64,000 bases of DNA, taken from contig NZ_JAMZEA010000004.1 of the NCBI RefSeq assembly GCF_024172125.1, positions 1 to 64,000 of the forward strand. Reading direction: 5' to 3'. The stretch is from Actinomadura rupiterrae (GTDB lineage: Bacteria > Actinomycetota > Actinomycetes > Streptosporangiales > Streptosporangiaceae). This document shows positions 33,282-42,548 of this stretch, in pieces. How positions within the stretch are numbered: the first letter of the stretch is position 1; every line of letters starts with the position of its first letter. The position numbers and the translations under genes are program-made. Below the pieces are notes generated by a model. It was given only the letters and a program-made list of their open reading frames with translations, was not told where the DNA came from and searched no databases.

Positions 33282-33946
33282 CGGTAGCCCACACCCCGGA
33301 CGGTCACCAGGTGATGGGCCGCGCCCAGCGCGCCGAGCTTGGTGCGCAGGCGGCGGACAAAGGAGTCCAGGGTGTTGTCGCTGACGTGCGCGCCATGCGG
33401 CCAGCCGGCCGCGACCAGGGCGTGGCGGCGCACCGCCTCACCTTGGGAGGCGATGAGCCTGCCCAGCAACCGGAACTCGGTCGGCGTCAGGCTCTCCTTC
33501 ACCGAGCCGCGGATCACCGCGTGTTTCGCCGGATCGAGGACGATGCCACTCGACGGGACGACAGTGCCGCTCGGCGCGGCGGTCGCGCTGGTCCTGCGCA
33601 GCAGGGCACGCACCCGCACCAGCAGTTCCGGAACATCGAACGGCTTGGTCACGTAGTCGTCGGCGCCCGCCTCGAAGCCGCCCACCTTGTGGTGCACGCC
33701 GTCCAGGGCGGTGAGCATCAGCACCGGCACGGCGGCGAGGCGCGCCCGCAACGCCAGGCAGACGTCGCGGCCATCGGCGTCCGGCAGCCCCAGGTCCAGC
33801 ACGACCAGGTCAGGGGCGGGCTCAAGGTTGCGCAGCAGACCACCAGCCGTGGCCGCGGCCGCGACGGTGTGGCCGTCGTGTTCCAGGACGCGCTTGAGGA
33901 CGTCGCGAACCGCCGCGTCGTCTTCGCACACCACGATGCAGGCCAT
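33272..33946 (-). CDS. OmpR-family response regulator
   Basis: 224 residues: receiver domain with CEDDAAVRD, phosphoacceptor Asp51 in LVVLDLGLPDADG and YVTKPFDVPEL. The winged-helix domain is LTPTEFRLLGRLIASQGEAV then DSFVRRLRTKLGALGAAHHL and GVGYRWE. It is the first gene of the regulator-kinase-COG4705 transcript. Upstream, two TTCACxx-like elements (around 33975-34010 on the opposite strand) may be its own sites, but the match is loose. Confidence 0.92.
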   Translation of the reverse strand: MACIVVCEDDAAVRDVLKRVLEHDGHTVAAAATAGGLLRNLEPAPDLVVLDLGLPDADGRDVCLALRARLAAVPVLMLTALDGVHHKVGGFEAGADDYVTKPFDVPELLVRVRALLRRTSATAAPSGTVVPSSGIVLDPAKHAVIRGSVKESLTPTEFRLLGRLIASQGEAVRRHALVAAGWPHGAHVSDNTLDSFVRRLRTKLGALGAAHHLVTVRGVGYRWE

Positions 33947-34125
33947 CCGCCGACCCTATGTGAACCTCGCCCCCCCGTATCCCTCTGTTCACGCCACTCC
34001 TGGCTTGTAACGGCTCACGACTTCCTCGACGGGCTGTCGTCGCCAGATCCTTTACTCGTTTCACGGGCGTTGCCGTTGGTCGCAGCAGGTACTTGACGTT
34101 CGAGCTGGTGCGACGGGGGTGACCT

Positions 34126-35087
34126 GTGGCGGGTATGCAGCCGGAGGAGTTGCAGGAGTACCCGTACCGAGCGGTGCGCGAGGTGCTGGCCGGGTCGCCG
34201 ATCGGTGAGGTTGCTGAACGGTACGGGACCTCGCGCCAGTCACTGCATATGGGGCAGAAGCGGTTTGAGCAGGAGGGCATGCCCGGTCCGGCGGATCGGT
34301 CGCGCCGACCGAAGACGAGCCCGGGCCGGACCGCAGCCGAGGTCGAGGCCAGGTGTGTGAGCTCCGGCGTCTTCACCCGCGGTGGGGGGCGCAGGATCCG
34401 TTACGAACTGCTGCGCAGGGGCGTGGATCCGACGCCGTCGAGGGCGACAGTCCATCGGGTCCTGGTCCGGAACGGCCTAGTGGCGCCGCAGGTCCAAGAC
34501 CACAAACGCCAGTACAAGCGGTGGCAGCGGGCCGCTCCGATGCAGCTGTGGCAGATGGATCTGGTCGGCGGGGTGTTTCTCGCCGACGGCCGCGAGTGCA
34601 AGATGGCGAAGCCGTTGAAGTCGAACGGAACATCGGTCATGACGGCTTCGTCAATATCGCAGGCCAGCAGTTCCTCCTCGGCCGCCAGTGCTACGGGCAG
34701 CGCGCTGTCCTGCGTCTGGATGGCCACCTCATGCACGCGATCTGCGACGGGGTTCTCGTTGCTACCTGGCCATGCCCCGTCAATCGTGACCGGCTCTCTT
34801 CCCTAAGCGGAGCCCACGCGGCCGATCCGAAGCTACCCGCGCGCCCCATGCCACCCGGCTCGATCCGAGTCCAACGACGAGTTGGGAAAGACGGGCAGAT
34901 GGTGATCAACAGTCAACGGATCAAGATCGGCAAGCTTCACGCAGGCAAGATCGTCACCAGCGTGATCGAGGACACCCACCTGCGGGTGATGGACGGAGAC
35001 GAAGAACTCGCGGTCCGCCAGCGCAAGACTCTCGGGCCCATCACCCAACTCCACGTCCACGCCCACCGGTCACGCTCGGCAACGTAA
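34126..35087 (+). pseudogene. IS481-like transposase with an internal deletion
   Basis: The first frame (GTG 34126 to about 34610) encodes a helix-turn-helix start (GEVAERYGTSRQSLHMGQKR), RRIRYELLRRGVDPTPSRAT and the first catalytic region LWQMDLVGGVFLADGRECKM. A different frame then continues (VERNIGHDGFVNIAGQQFLL to the end at 35087) with the beta-rich C-terminal domain these transposases carry. The central DDE segment is missing, so the two parts were joined by a frame-changing deletion near 34610-34640. Non-functional. Confidence 0.7.
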
Positions 35088-35204
35088 AGCAAGTTCCGCA
35101 ACCTTGAACATCGCCACACCACCTCCACCGGTGAAGCAAGTCCCGAGGCCATGCCGTCAAAGATGTCCTGAGCCCTCACAAACCACACCCCATCGTGCTC
35201 ACCC

Positions 35205-35429
35205 CCGGCCATCGACGGCGCAGCCCTCGCCCACGCCACCGCTCGCCTGTGCCACCAAACCATCGGCTGGTCCGACCGGTCCCGTTACCCCGCCCCCCTC
35301 CGCGCCGCCAAGCAGATCGACCTCGACCACCCCGAATACCGCCGCTCCACCCCACCCGAAGACCGTCCCAACGCCGACGAAGAGGAAGAGTTCGCCGACG
35401 AACAGTCCCCCTTTGATCACGGGACCTGA
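35205..35429 (+). pseudogene. possible C-terminal gene fragment
   Basis: One frame without a clear start reads AIDGAALAHATARLCHQTIG, PAPLRAAKQIDLDHPEYRRS and NADEEEEFADEQSP before a stop at 35429. The acidic end and even composition look like genuine coding sequence, but I do not recognise a family. It follows the deleted transposase, so it is probably a remnant of the interrupted target gene or of the mobile region. Confidence 0.3.
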
Positions 35430-35647
35430 CCTTCCATTCGTGATCATTAGTGAAACTTAAACCGCTTGCCTTTGGACTCCGCTCTACGTTCAACATCCTT
35501 GGCAGAAGCAATCAAGGCCATACCGGGCACCTTGCACGCGTAGTTCAGCAACGGTGGTCCGTACGCCTTGTCGTTCTGCTCCAGCAATGGGAGCGACGGC
35601 ATCCCTCCTGAGATCAGTCGTGGGCGAACCGCCCAACTGCCAATCGC

Positions 35648-36445
35648 TCACAGGTTGGATGGCGACTCCTGACCTCTGGCGATCGCGACCATTTGAAGGA
35701 GGCTACTACCGAGATCTTCTGCCTCGTCAAGCGTCAGCAGCTCTTCGGCTGCATCGTCATGGCTCGCGAGAGCGACAGCCGGAGCTCGATCGTCCCAATC
35801 TTGCCGAAGCCCCACCAGGGCGGGAGCAAAAAAGCACTCGCCTTTCACCCAGTAAGGGTATCGACTCAGCGGAATCGCAATTCCCGCCGCCATATGGAGT
35901 GTGTCGAAGCTCAGAGTATGCTCCTCCACGCACCACGACGGGCAAAGACTCCGCTTGAGGTCGGTGATCGCATGGGCCGCCAGGCGAAGGGCAATGGGGA
36001 GCCGCTCAAGCCACTCAATCTCACCATTATTACCCTTCAGTGGTAGATGCGGAAGGACGTCACCCCCCAGCTCCCCCAGAAGACCTGCGCAGGCACGATT
36101 ACGGACTGCGGCGTCCACGAGTCCGGCGAGAACGTGAGCACTCTCAGGAGTGTGTCTGATGACCTCATGCTCCCGGATGGCACGATTCCCGATGTAAACG
36201 GCAGGATCGGACGAGACTCCTCCGACACGCTCCTGGATCACCGATACTTCGAGCGTCCAACACTCGGCCTCCCTCACTGCGATCTCTTCAATCAGACGGC
36301 AGTGCGAAACCCCTTCCGCAGAATGATCAACGTGCGTCTGGCACCAGCTGGGACAATTAGCCGCCGCTGCGGCGTTCGCGCCGGACGGATCAGCTTGATT
36401 CTCCTCGCGAGCCTCGTCAGGCTTTCCGGCGTCGATGACCGTCAT
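35648..36445 (-). CDS. DUF6907-like protein with two CPSWC motifs
   Basis: 265 residues from ATG 36445, which has GGAGG 6 nt upstream. Two similar halves each contain CPSWC followed by His residues (CPSWCQTHVDHSAEGVSHC and CPSWCVEEHTLSFDTLHMAA), a pattern of actinomycete DUF6907 proteins and suggestive of metal binding. No signal or membrane segment. GC content is lower than its neighbours. Function unknown; such genes are common near actinomycete regulators and mobile regions. Confidence 0.65.
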   Translation of the reverse strand: MTVIDAGKPDEAREENQADPSGANAAAAANCPSWCQTHVDHSAEGVSHCRLIEEIAVREAECWTLEVSVIQERVGGVSSDPAVYIGNRAIREHEVIRHTPESAHVLAGLVDAAVRNRACAGLLGELGGDVLPHLPLKGNNGEIEWLERLPIALRLAAHAITDLKRSLCPSWCVEEHTLSFDTLHMAAGIAIPLSRYPYWVKGECFFAPALVGLRQDWDDRAPAVALASHDDAAEELLTLDEAEDLGSSLLQMVAIARGQESPSNL

Positions 36446-36467
36446 GCCACCCTCCAGTTCGACCAGC

Positions 36468-36824
36468 ATGCTCGATGGGCCTACGGGGAAACACTCCTCT
36501 ACAATCCCTGTTCCCTCTCATACGCAGCCGGCTGGAGTCACGTTCAAAAAGGCCATAACCCCACTCACCAACACCGTCAAACGGCACGCCCCACCAGTGG
36601 GCATCTCCTCCTGGAACATCGAAGCGCTCATGCTGTACCTGGCCCAGGTTCCTGCCCCGGATGCGCTGATGACCAGATACAGGCTCACCTGCTACCCGGC
36701 GGCGCTGGACACCGCCGAGCACCTCGCCGAACTGGTCGCAGCAGCCGAGCTCGACATCGACCCGGCGCGGGTGGCCGCATACCGGGCCCTGCTCACGCAA
36801 CGGAAGGCTACGGTGACGGCGTGA
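36468..36824 (+). CDS. small hypothetical protein coupled to the phosphotransferase-like gene
   Basis: The coding-like part reads ISSWNIEALMLYLAQVPAPD, RYRLTCYPAALDTAEHLAEL and DPARVAAYRALLTQRKATV. The stop overlaps the next start (GTGA at 36821-36824), which supports reality. The start is unclear: ATG 36468 is in frame but the first 40 residues look random, while GTG 36597 lacks a ribosome site. The gene may have lost its true 5' end at the junction near 36540. No family recognised. Confidence 0.45.
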   Translation: MLDGPTGKHSSTIPVPSHTQPAGVTFKKAITPLTNTVKRHAPPVGISSWNIEALMLYLAQVPAPDALMTRYRLTCYPAALDTAEHLAELVAAAELDIDPARVAAYRALLTQRKATVTA

Positions 36825-37660
36825 ACCACCAAGCGTCCCTGTTCGACCTGTCGAAGGTGCCGCACGACGATGTGCTCGACATCATCGAGGCGCGGCTGGG
36901 CCTCACCCTCGACCGGGCCGCCGGGCACTACAGTGCCCTGAACGGAACCGCCGGATTCCCCACCGGTACGGGCACCTGGGTCCGCCTGGCCTGGCACCGC
37001 CCGGCCGAGCTGAACGCAGAAGCTCTCACCGGGTTCGAGACCGCGCTGGTCTTGACCAAGGTGCCGCGCCCCGTCTGGCGATCCGCCGCGACCTGGTACG
37101 ACGATGACCGGGAAGTGGTGTGGCGGGCCGATGAGATGACACGGGTCACCGCCCCCGCCGTATCGCCAACCGGAGCGGTCACCAGCGACCCCGACCTGCC
37201 CGAGACCTGGTGGGCCGACCTGCAGGTCGCGATCAAGACGCTGGCCTGCTACCAGACCCGCCGGGTCTCCATGACCCAGGAACACCTGTCCCAGCGGATC
37301 GCCGAGGTGTACGGCCACAGGCTCGACACCACGATCACCGACTGGGCCACCGTTCACGGCGACCTGGGATGGGCGAACGTGTGCGCACCAACGCTCACAC
37401 TCCTCGACTGGGAATCCTGGGGCAAAGGCCCAGCCGCCCTCGACGCCGCGACCCTGTGGGTCGCCTCCCTCCAGGTGCCGCCCCTGGCCGCCAAGGTGCT
37501 TGAGGTGTTCGACGAGGTCCTGTCCACCCGGACCGGGCGGCTGGTGCGGCTCCTGCAGTGCGCCAACGTCGCCAGAGCCTTCAACCGCACCGGCCGCAAG
37601 GGCCCACTCACCGACACCATGGCCACCATCGCCTCCGAACTGCTCGTCGAGCTGACCTGA
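36821..37660 (+). CDS. aminoglycoside-phosphotransferase-like kinase
   Basis: 279 residues from GTG 36821. The APH-type catalytic loop is VHGDLGWANV (Asp base and Asn metal ligand), followed by TLLDWESWGKGPAALDAATL, where DW replaces the usual D-(F/W)-(E/D) metal site. The N-lobe is short and lacks an obvious glycine loop. The family phosphorylates small molecules, including antibiotics and metabolites; homologues of this size in actinomycetes are mostly unassigned. Coupled to the small gene upstream. Confidence 0.65.
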   Translation: MNHQASLFDLSKVPHDDVLDIIEARLGLTLDRAAGHYSALNGTAGFPTGTGTWVRLAWHRPAELNAEALTGFETALVLTKVPRPVWRSAATWYDDDREVVWRADEMTRVTAPAVSPTGAVTSDPDLPETWWADLQVAIKTLACYQTRRVSMTQEHLSQRIAEVYGHRLDTTITDWATVHGDLGWANVCAPTLTLLDWESWGKGPAALDAATLWVASLQVPPLAAKVLEVFDEVLSTRTGRLVRLLQCANVARAFNRTGRKGPLTDTMATIASELLVELT

Positions 37661-37780
37661 AACCACGCCCCCCGCATGGTGACCGATGACATGCAGACGA
37701 GAGGCCCCTGGACTCCTCCCCAGCGAGATCGCCCGAGGAAGATGCGGCGGCGCTAGCTTTGCTGGCTTGCGTAGGTTCTG

Positions 37781-38332
37781 TTAGCGCTGCAGCGGAAGCT
37801 CCAGCATGAGGACGTCGAATGTCGGTGCATCCGGTATATCGGGGCGGAGTTGCCCGATGGTCTTCCATCCCCATCGGCGGTACGCCTCGTAGGCGTGGTT
37901 GGTGGGGCGCACCAGCAGTGTCGCGCGTTGCTCGGGGCGTGAGCCGAGGAGTTCATCGTGGAGCCGGTGGCCGATACCCTGTCCGGCTGATTCCTGTCGG
38001 ACCATCAGCTCCGACAGGGCGAAGGTGCGTGTGCCGTCCTCGTCGGTGTATCCCGGGTGGACGGGCGTTTGCAGACCGTCCCACCATGCGGTGTCTGCGG
38101 GCAGGGGCCATCCCCATGCCTGTCCGATCGGCCAGCCGTCGTTGTAGGCGATGACCAGGTCGAAACCGTCGCGTTGGGTGTAGGCGTCGAAGCGGCGCAT
38201 GAACGCTTGCTCGGCGGCGAATCGGTCGCCCTCGGCGATTTTCTGGCCGTAGGCGTCTTGGTGGATGTCGGCGACGACGTCGCGCAGTTCTGAAGCGTCC
38301 TTGCTGCCGAAGTGCCGAAACGTAACGATCAT
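37781..38332 (-). CDS. GNAT family N-acetyltransferase
   Basis: 183 residues. The core reads ALSELMVRQESAGQGIGHRL (motif A, Q-x-x-G-x-G) near residues 106-125, then VRPTNHAYEAYRRWGWKTIG (motif B). The centre has the strand IAYNDGWPIGQAWGWPL. The amine acceptor is unknown. It lies 17 bp downstream of the XRE/TPR regulator gene on the same strand, probably as one transcript. Confidence 0.8.
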   Translation of the reverse strand: MIVTFRHFGSKDASELRDVVADIHQDAYGQKIAEGDRFAAEQAFMRRFDAYTQRDGFDLVIAYNDGWPIGQAWGWPLPADTAWWDGLQTPVHPGYTDEDGTRTFALSELMVRQESAGQGIGHRLHDELLGSRPEQRATLLVRPTNHAYEAYRRWGWKTIGQLRPDIPDAPTFDVLMLELPLQR

Positions 38333-38349
38333 TCGAGTCCCTCTCCGCC

Positions 38350-39783
38350 CTAGGCGCTGGCGAGCATGGCTTCAGCCCGGTCGTACTGGTCGCGGAACTC
38401 CTCAGCCCGAGCTGCTGCCGCGTCCCGGACCGGACGCAGTTCGTGCAGGACCCGCCCGGAGGTCAAGCTCCCCTCCACCAGCTGGGGCAGGACGGCGAGC
38501 CCTTCATCGATCGCACTGGAGAGGTCTCCAACCTGTGCCAGGCTTCCGGCCAGCCTGGCACGGTAGTAAGCGCGGTCACGGGGCGACCGGTCATCCTCAA
38601 GCACACGGCGATACAGCTCTGCTGCGCGTTCAGGGCGGCCCAGGGTGCCGTAGCCGATCGCCTCGTAGCCGGTGATCTCGGAATGGCCAACGAAATGCGT
38701 CCAGCTCTGATCGGAGTCATGACGGCCGCGGTCGACCTCGTCTCGTGCCCGTCCGATCAGCCGGCGGAATGCGATCTCGTCGCCGAGCTCGGAATGCGCG
38801 AGAGCCTGACGGAGCGCGATGAGAGCTTGCAGCGTCGCCGACGGAAGATGGCGTGCCGCGACCGCGGCCTGGTCGGCGAACCGGAGCGCCTCGCGCGCAG
38901 TCCCCTTGCGACCGGTCGTGCGGGCGAGGTAGGTCGCCTGCTGCGCCATGTTCGCATGAGCGTGGACCTGTAGTTCCGGGTCGCCGGAGCAGTGCGCCAG
39001 CAACGCCGCGTCGTTGTACAGCGTCCGTGCGAGTTCCTGGTTTCCTGCATCGTAAGCCAGCCATGCGGTGACGATGCCGAGGTCAGCGGTCACCACCAGC
39101 AACTCATTCCCGGTCGCGGTGGAGTACTCGCATTCGTCGAGCATCGCCCGCGCGCGTTCCAGCAGTCGCTGCCCCTGCCGTAGCAGGCCCGTGCCGCCGA
39201 TCACTCGATCCTGGCCCCGGATCTGTTCCAGGCTGGCGCGAAGGAACCGCACGTGCCCGGCATCGACGCGGCCGGGCAGATTCGCCAACTGCGGCAGAGC
39301 GATCCCTGCCGCTGCCGCGCCTACCAGCGCACCGAACTCGCGACGGCTGTAGTCGGGGCCGCCCCAGAACGCGGCCTCGTCCTCAGTACTCAATGTGGCA
39401 TCCACCCGCCCGGTGATCATCGGAAGAAGCGCCTGACGCGGCATCTCCAGAACATCCCATACCCGCAGAATCTCGCCGATGTCGTCCATGGTTCTGCGAT
39501 CACCGCGCTCGATTCGACTGACGGATCCTTGATCCCAGCCAGCCAGCTGCGAAAACTCCAACTGCGTCATCCCCATGGAGCCGCGAATGATCGCCAGCAC
39601 AGCGCCCATGTCGTGCCTGGCGAGAGCGGCACGCAGCGGCATCGAGTCCCACAGCCACTCAGGAGTCACACCTCGCTGTGCACGGACGGCGACCAGGCAA
39701 GGCCCGCACAGAGGGTCACGGTTGTACCGGCTCAAATGGGTGTAGCGGCAAGCTGGGCAAACACGATCTTGCGATGCGCTCAC
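38350..39783 (-). CDS. XRE/TPR transcriptional regulator with N-terminal zinc ribbon
   Basis: 477 residues. It starts with a Cys4 ribbon (CPACRYTHLSRYNRDPLCGPC core), then the XRE helix-turn-helix MGMTQLEFSQLAGWDQGSVS plus RIERGDRRTMDDI. A TAT-like hydrophobic stretch follows (SRREFGALVGAAAAGIALPQ), then TPR-type helices to the end. This is a very common actinomycete regulator type, often near small metabolic or defence genes. It is divergent from the unknown gene at 39990; a perfect palindrome at 39879-39897 lies between them and is a good operator candidate. Confidence 0.85.
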   Translation of the reverse strand: MSASQDRVCPACRYTHLSRYNRDPLCGPCLVAVRAQRGVTPEWLWDSMPLRAALARHDMGAVLAIIRGSMGMTQLEFSQLAGWDQGSVSRIERGDRRTMDDIGEILRVWDVLEMPRQALLPMITGRVDATLSTEDEAAFWGGPDYSRREFGALVGAAAAGIALPQLANLPGRVDAGHVRFLRASLEQIRGQDRVIGGTGLLRQGQRLLERARAMLDECEYSTATGNELLVVTADLGIVTAWLAYDAGNQELARTLYNDAALLAHCSGDPELQVHAHANMAQQATYLARTTGRKGTAREALRFADQAAVAARHLPSATLQALIALRQALAHSELGDEIAFRRLIGRARDEVDRGRHDSDQSWTHFVGHSEITGYEAIGYGTLGRPERAAELYRRVLEDDRSPRDRAYYRARLAGSLAQVGDLSSAIDEGLAVLPQLVEGSLTSGRVLHELRPVRDAAAARAEEFRDQYDRAEAMLASA

Positions 39784-39878
39784 TGGGACCGCCCACGAAT
39801 CGGATCATCGGCAACAACACTGCGGTTGCGGCCTGAAGCGTGGCCGCCAACCCACCGTAAGCCCAGCCTCAACAGCCG

Positions 39879-39897
39879 ATATGCCAATGCGGCATAT
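39879..39897. promoter_or_regulatory. perfect palindrome ATATGCC-N5-GGCATAT
   Basis: 7-bp arms with a 5-base spacer, 96 bp before the XRE/TPR start and 93 bp before the divergent gene. Likely the operator of the XRE/TPR regulator. Confidence 0.6.
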
Positions 39898-39989
39898 TCG
39901 CGCAGGGCCGTTGAATGCCACATTCACGTTGGGTGAGATCAGCTCCGTCGTCATCGTGGTCTCCACACCCCGTGAGGAGGCCGAGCAAC

Positions 39990-40292
39990 TTGTCCATCAA
40001 TGTCGACGCCACGATCACCCACCTAGACAACCTTGCCGAGGCGCTCAAAGGCCAGCGCTGGTTGGTCGAGTCGTCGACGTGCAAGGACTACCGCAACGAG
40101 AGCGTCCCGACCCTCATCGCCAACCCGCCAACCGCACTCGGCCGTGTCAGACGTTTCACCTGCCGTGACCTACCAGCTATCGGCGTCTCATACGTCCTCA
40201 TCGATCGGCCGAACTCCTACTTCGGCACGGTCGACGAGGCAGGCAAGGCCGCCGACCGGATCACCTTTCTCTCCCAGATAGGCCATCTGTGA
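39990..40292 (+). CDS. hypothetical protein, 100 aa
   Basis: From a TTG at 39990 with GAGGAGG about 10 nt upstream: LSINVDATITHLDNLAEALK, then RRFTCRDLPAIGVSYVLIDR and DEAGKAADRITFLSQIGHL. Globular composition, no signal peptide or membrane segment, no family I recognise. It is divergent from the XRE/TPR regulator, with a shared palindrome, and so may be its target. A longer frame to 39915 has random-looking sequence. Confidence 0.5.
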   Translation: MSINVDATITHLDNLAEALKGQRWLVESSTCKDYRNESVPTLIANPPTALGRVRRFTCRDLPAIGVSYVLIDRPNSYFGTVDEAGKAADRITFLSQIGHL

Positions 40293-40459
40293 ACGTGGCC
40301 GTCTCCTCTGACTGGCGTCGGACTACACGTTCGGCGCCAGCGGGCCCGCCGCCGAGCCTGGCCCCCTCGGCAAGGGAGGAACCGACTGCGGACAACTCGC
40401 ACCGCCGAGCTGTCGGAGTATCACGGCGGTGCTGCGCCGTCGGATACGGGCCCGCCCCC

Positions 40460-40493
40460 GCCCCGTCTCGACACCTTCCCGTCGAGACGGGGC
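40460..40493 (+). terminator. 13-bp perfect hairpin, terminator-like
   Basis: GCCCCGTCTCGAC (40460-40472) pairs fully with GTCGAGACGGGGC (40481-40493) over an 8-base loop. No U-tract follows, as is common for actinomycete terminators. It lies 168 bp after the gene at 39990-40292 and before the next small gene. Confidence 0.5.
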
Positions 40494-40584
40494 GGCCTTC
40501 CCCCTGCGTGGCTCGCCCGAGACACCGCCAACTGTGCCCGACGGGACACGCAGGCCACCCGCACCCCGCCACCAGGACCCCGCC

Positions 40585-40836
40585 ATGTCATCCTCGAACG
40601 CGCCTCAGCCGCTCCCCGACCCGAGCGGCACCGACGAACTCTGGATGCAGCTCAAGTCCGAGTTCCCCACCGCCAACATCGTCCCGGCCTCCGGCGGCTC
40701 CTGGCTCGGCCAGATCCCGGCCGACCCCACCTCGCCGCTGCTCTACCACGACGCCTTCGCCGACTCGGCCGACGAACTGCGCGCCCGACTGCTGGACATG
40801 ACCTCCAACTCGCCCGCTGACCGGGAGGAGTGGTGA
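40585..40836 (+). CDS. small hypothetical protein, 83 aa
   Basis: Begins MSSSNAPQPLPDPSGTDELW; a globular middle follows, PASGGSWLGQIPADPTSPLL, and then an acidic helical end. First gene of a run of small overlapping genes (40585-42548) without database-recognisable domains. Composition and third-position GC agree with coding. Function not recognised; the cluster looks like mobile-element cargo. Confidence 0.5.
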   Translation: MSSSNAPQPLPDPSGTDELWMQLKSEFPTANIVPASGGSWLGQIPADPTSPLLYHDAFADSADELRARLLDMTSNSPADREEW

Positions 40837-41113
40837 CCAGCTTGTCCGCGCGCCGTTCCCGCCGAGCATCGCCCGGGCCTACAACGACCCGCTCGAGGGC
40901 AATGACGCGGCCTCGAGAGACCTGGTTCTTGACCGGCCGCGAGCACGGCGGCCTCGCCGATGCGTCCGAGCCGATCGCGCCCGCCCAATCGATGCGGGCC
41001 GCGGCCCAGGAAGTTCGCAGGAGGCTGCGCCGATTAACCCCGGACCGATCACCAGCCGCCGCACGCCCTACGACTGGCTCCAGACCCTCACGCTCGAACT
41101 GGAGCAGCTCGGT

Positions 41114-41452
41114 GTGGCCAGCACGCTGCACAACTCCCCGGCCGGGCCGCTGCTGGCCGTCACCTCCAGCCTCGGCAAGGCGCTGGACTGCGAGATCGTC
41201 TGCGAGGTCGGGTTGCGGGATGCGCAGCCGGTGTTCTGGCTGCGCCGCCCCGGCGCCCGTCCTGGTCCCGGAACGTCCCCGGAGCAGGTGGGCCGTCCGC
41301 TTCCGTACGGCGATCCGGTGCGGATGGCGTCCTGGCTGGCGCGCGCGGTGTCGCAGGAGGCCCGTCCGATCGCCCGCCCCGACGACCCCGAACAGCCGCA
41401 CGCGGAAGAGCCGACCGAGGCCAGGGTGGTTGATGGGGGGTGCTCCTGGTGA
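41114..41452 (+). CDS. hypothetical protein, start uncertain
   Basis: The frame from GTG 41114 reads VASTLHNSPAGPLLAVTSSL, LDCEIVCEVGLRDAQPVFWL and PLPYGDPVRMASWLARAVSQ. The same frame upstream still looks coding (TPYDWLQTLTLELEQLG) but has no ATG, GTG or TTG, so the true start has been lost, is non-canonical, or lies across a frameshift from the frame beginning at 40833. The stop overlaps the next start (GTGA at 41449-41452). Similar in style to the next two genes. No family recognised. Confidence 0.5.
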   Translation: MASTLHNSPAGPLLAVTSSLGKALDCEIVCEVGLRDAQPVFWLRRPGARPGPGTSPEQVGRPLPYGDPVRMASWLARAVSQEARPIARPDDPEQPHAEEPTEARVVDGGCSW

Positions 41453-41865
41453 GCGTCGATCTCCCCCGTCGTTGTCCCGGTGAGGCCCTGCGGCGGGAGC
41501 AGCATCGCCGCGGCCTCGGCAACGCCGACTCCGACCGCACGGCCGGCCCGCCCGGAGCACTGGGCGCCGGGGCGGCCAGGCCGCTCATCGCCGACCGGGG
41601 CACGACCATCAGGCATCTGTCCCGGCTGGGGATGCATCTGGCCTCCCATGGCCTGAGAACCGAGTTCGATCCTGTGAGGCCCGCCCTCACGGTCGCGTGC
41701 CCTGATGGCTCCGCGCGGATTGTGGTGACCGGTGGTCTGGACCCCGCAGACGGTGCCGCATGGTTCTACACCGGCACCGGCACCGGCTCCGACGTCGCCC
41801 CGCTGGCCCGGTTCGGCGATTACGTGGCCGCTTGCGAGCAGCTTGAGGAAAGGCTGGCGTCGTGA
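41449..41865 (+). CDS. hypothetical protein
   Basis: From GTG 41449 (G-rich ribosome site at 41435-41440) the product is about 138 residues. The C-terminal 80 look globular: TIRHLSRLGMHLASHGLRTE, RPALTVACPDGSARIVVTGG and GSDVAPLARFGDYVAACEQL. Translationally coupled to both neighbours through GTGA overlaps. The pattern of a small beta-sheet plus helix recurs at the C-terminus of the next gene product, so the run may consist of paralogues. Function unknown. Confidence 0.5.
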   Translation: MSVDLPRRCPGEALRREQHRRGLGNADSDRTAGPPGALGAGAARPLIADRGTTIRHLSRLGMHLASHGLRTEFDPVRPALTVACPDGSARIVVTGGLDPADGAAWFYTGTGTGSDVAPLARFGDYVAACEQLEERLAS

Positions 41866-42548
41866 GCGCCGGGTCCGGACGCTGGCCTCAGCGTCGTCTC
41901 GGCCCGCGGGCGTCCGCCGCCACCTCCGGCGGCGGGCTTGGTGCCGTGCCCGAGAGTGCGGCGCGTGCTGGGGTGTGGGCGCAGCAGATCCCGGCGGGCA
42001 ATGGTTTGGCGGACGCGGTCGCGGTGGCCGCAACGGCGCGGCCGTCCCTGCCTCCCTCGCCCGCCGCCGGGCCGGAGCGGTTCGAGCACCCCACTCCTGC
42101 GCTCGCCGCGCTCCAGACCGCCCCGCGCGCACCTTTCCGCGCGCGGCCGCAGCACCCGGCCGCCACCGCGCCCGCAGCCGGAATCGAGGACCAGGCCCAG
42201 GCCCGCCCAGCACCCGGCGCGGGCACCCGCCCCACGGACGTCACCGGCCGAAACTGCGGCAGCGTCGTCCTGGCTCGCATCGGTGAGCTGCTGCGCCCGT
42301 TCCAGGCGCGGGCGGCCTGGCCCGGCACCCTCCCTGACGACCCGGCGCTCGAACAGCTCGCACAGTGCGAGCTGGCGCGGCTGCGCGCGGCGCATCCTGG
42401 TTGGGGGATCGTCTACCAGCCGTTCGCGCGCGCCTGGATCGCGCTCTGCGCGGGTGGCCAGGTGGTGGTTGTCGGCAGCCCGCAGGAGCTGGACGCCGCT
42501 CTGACGGCCGAACCGTCCTCGGCCGCCTGGATGGCGCGGCCGAGCTGA
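41862..42548 (+). CDS. hypothetical protein with disordered N-terminus
   Basis: 228 residues from GTG 41862. About 125 residues are Ala/Pro/Arg rich and probably disordered. A compact C-terminal domain follows, LARIGELLRPFQARAAWPGT, then LRAAHPGWGIVYQPFARAWI and ALCAGGQVVVVGSPQELDAA. Last gene of the coupled run. Its stop lies inside the homology block shared with 54918-55064, directly before the double stem-loop that probably ends this transcript. No family recognised. Confidence 0.55.
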   Translation: MSAGSGRWPQRRLGPRASAATSGGGLGAVPESAARAGVWAQQIPAGNGLADAVAVAATARPSLPPSPAAGPERFEHPTPALAALQTAPRAPFRARPQHPAATAPAAGIEDQAQARPAPGAGTRPTDVTGRNCGSVVLARIGELLRPFQARAAWPGTLPDDPALEQLAQCELARLRAAHPGWGIVYQPFARAWIALCAGGQVVVVGSPQELDAALTAEPSSAAWMARPS

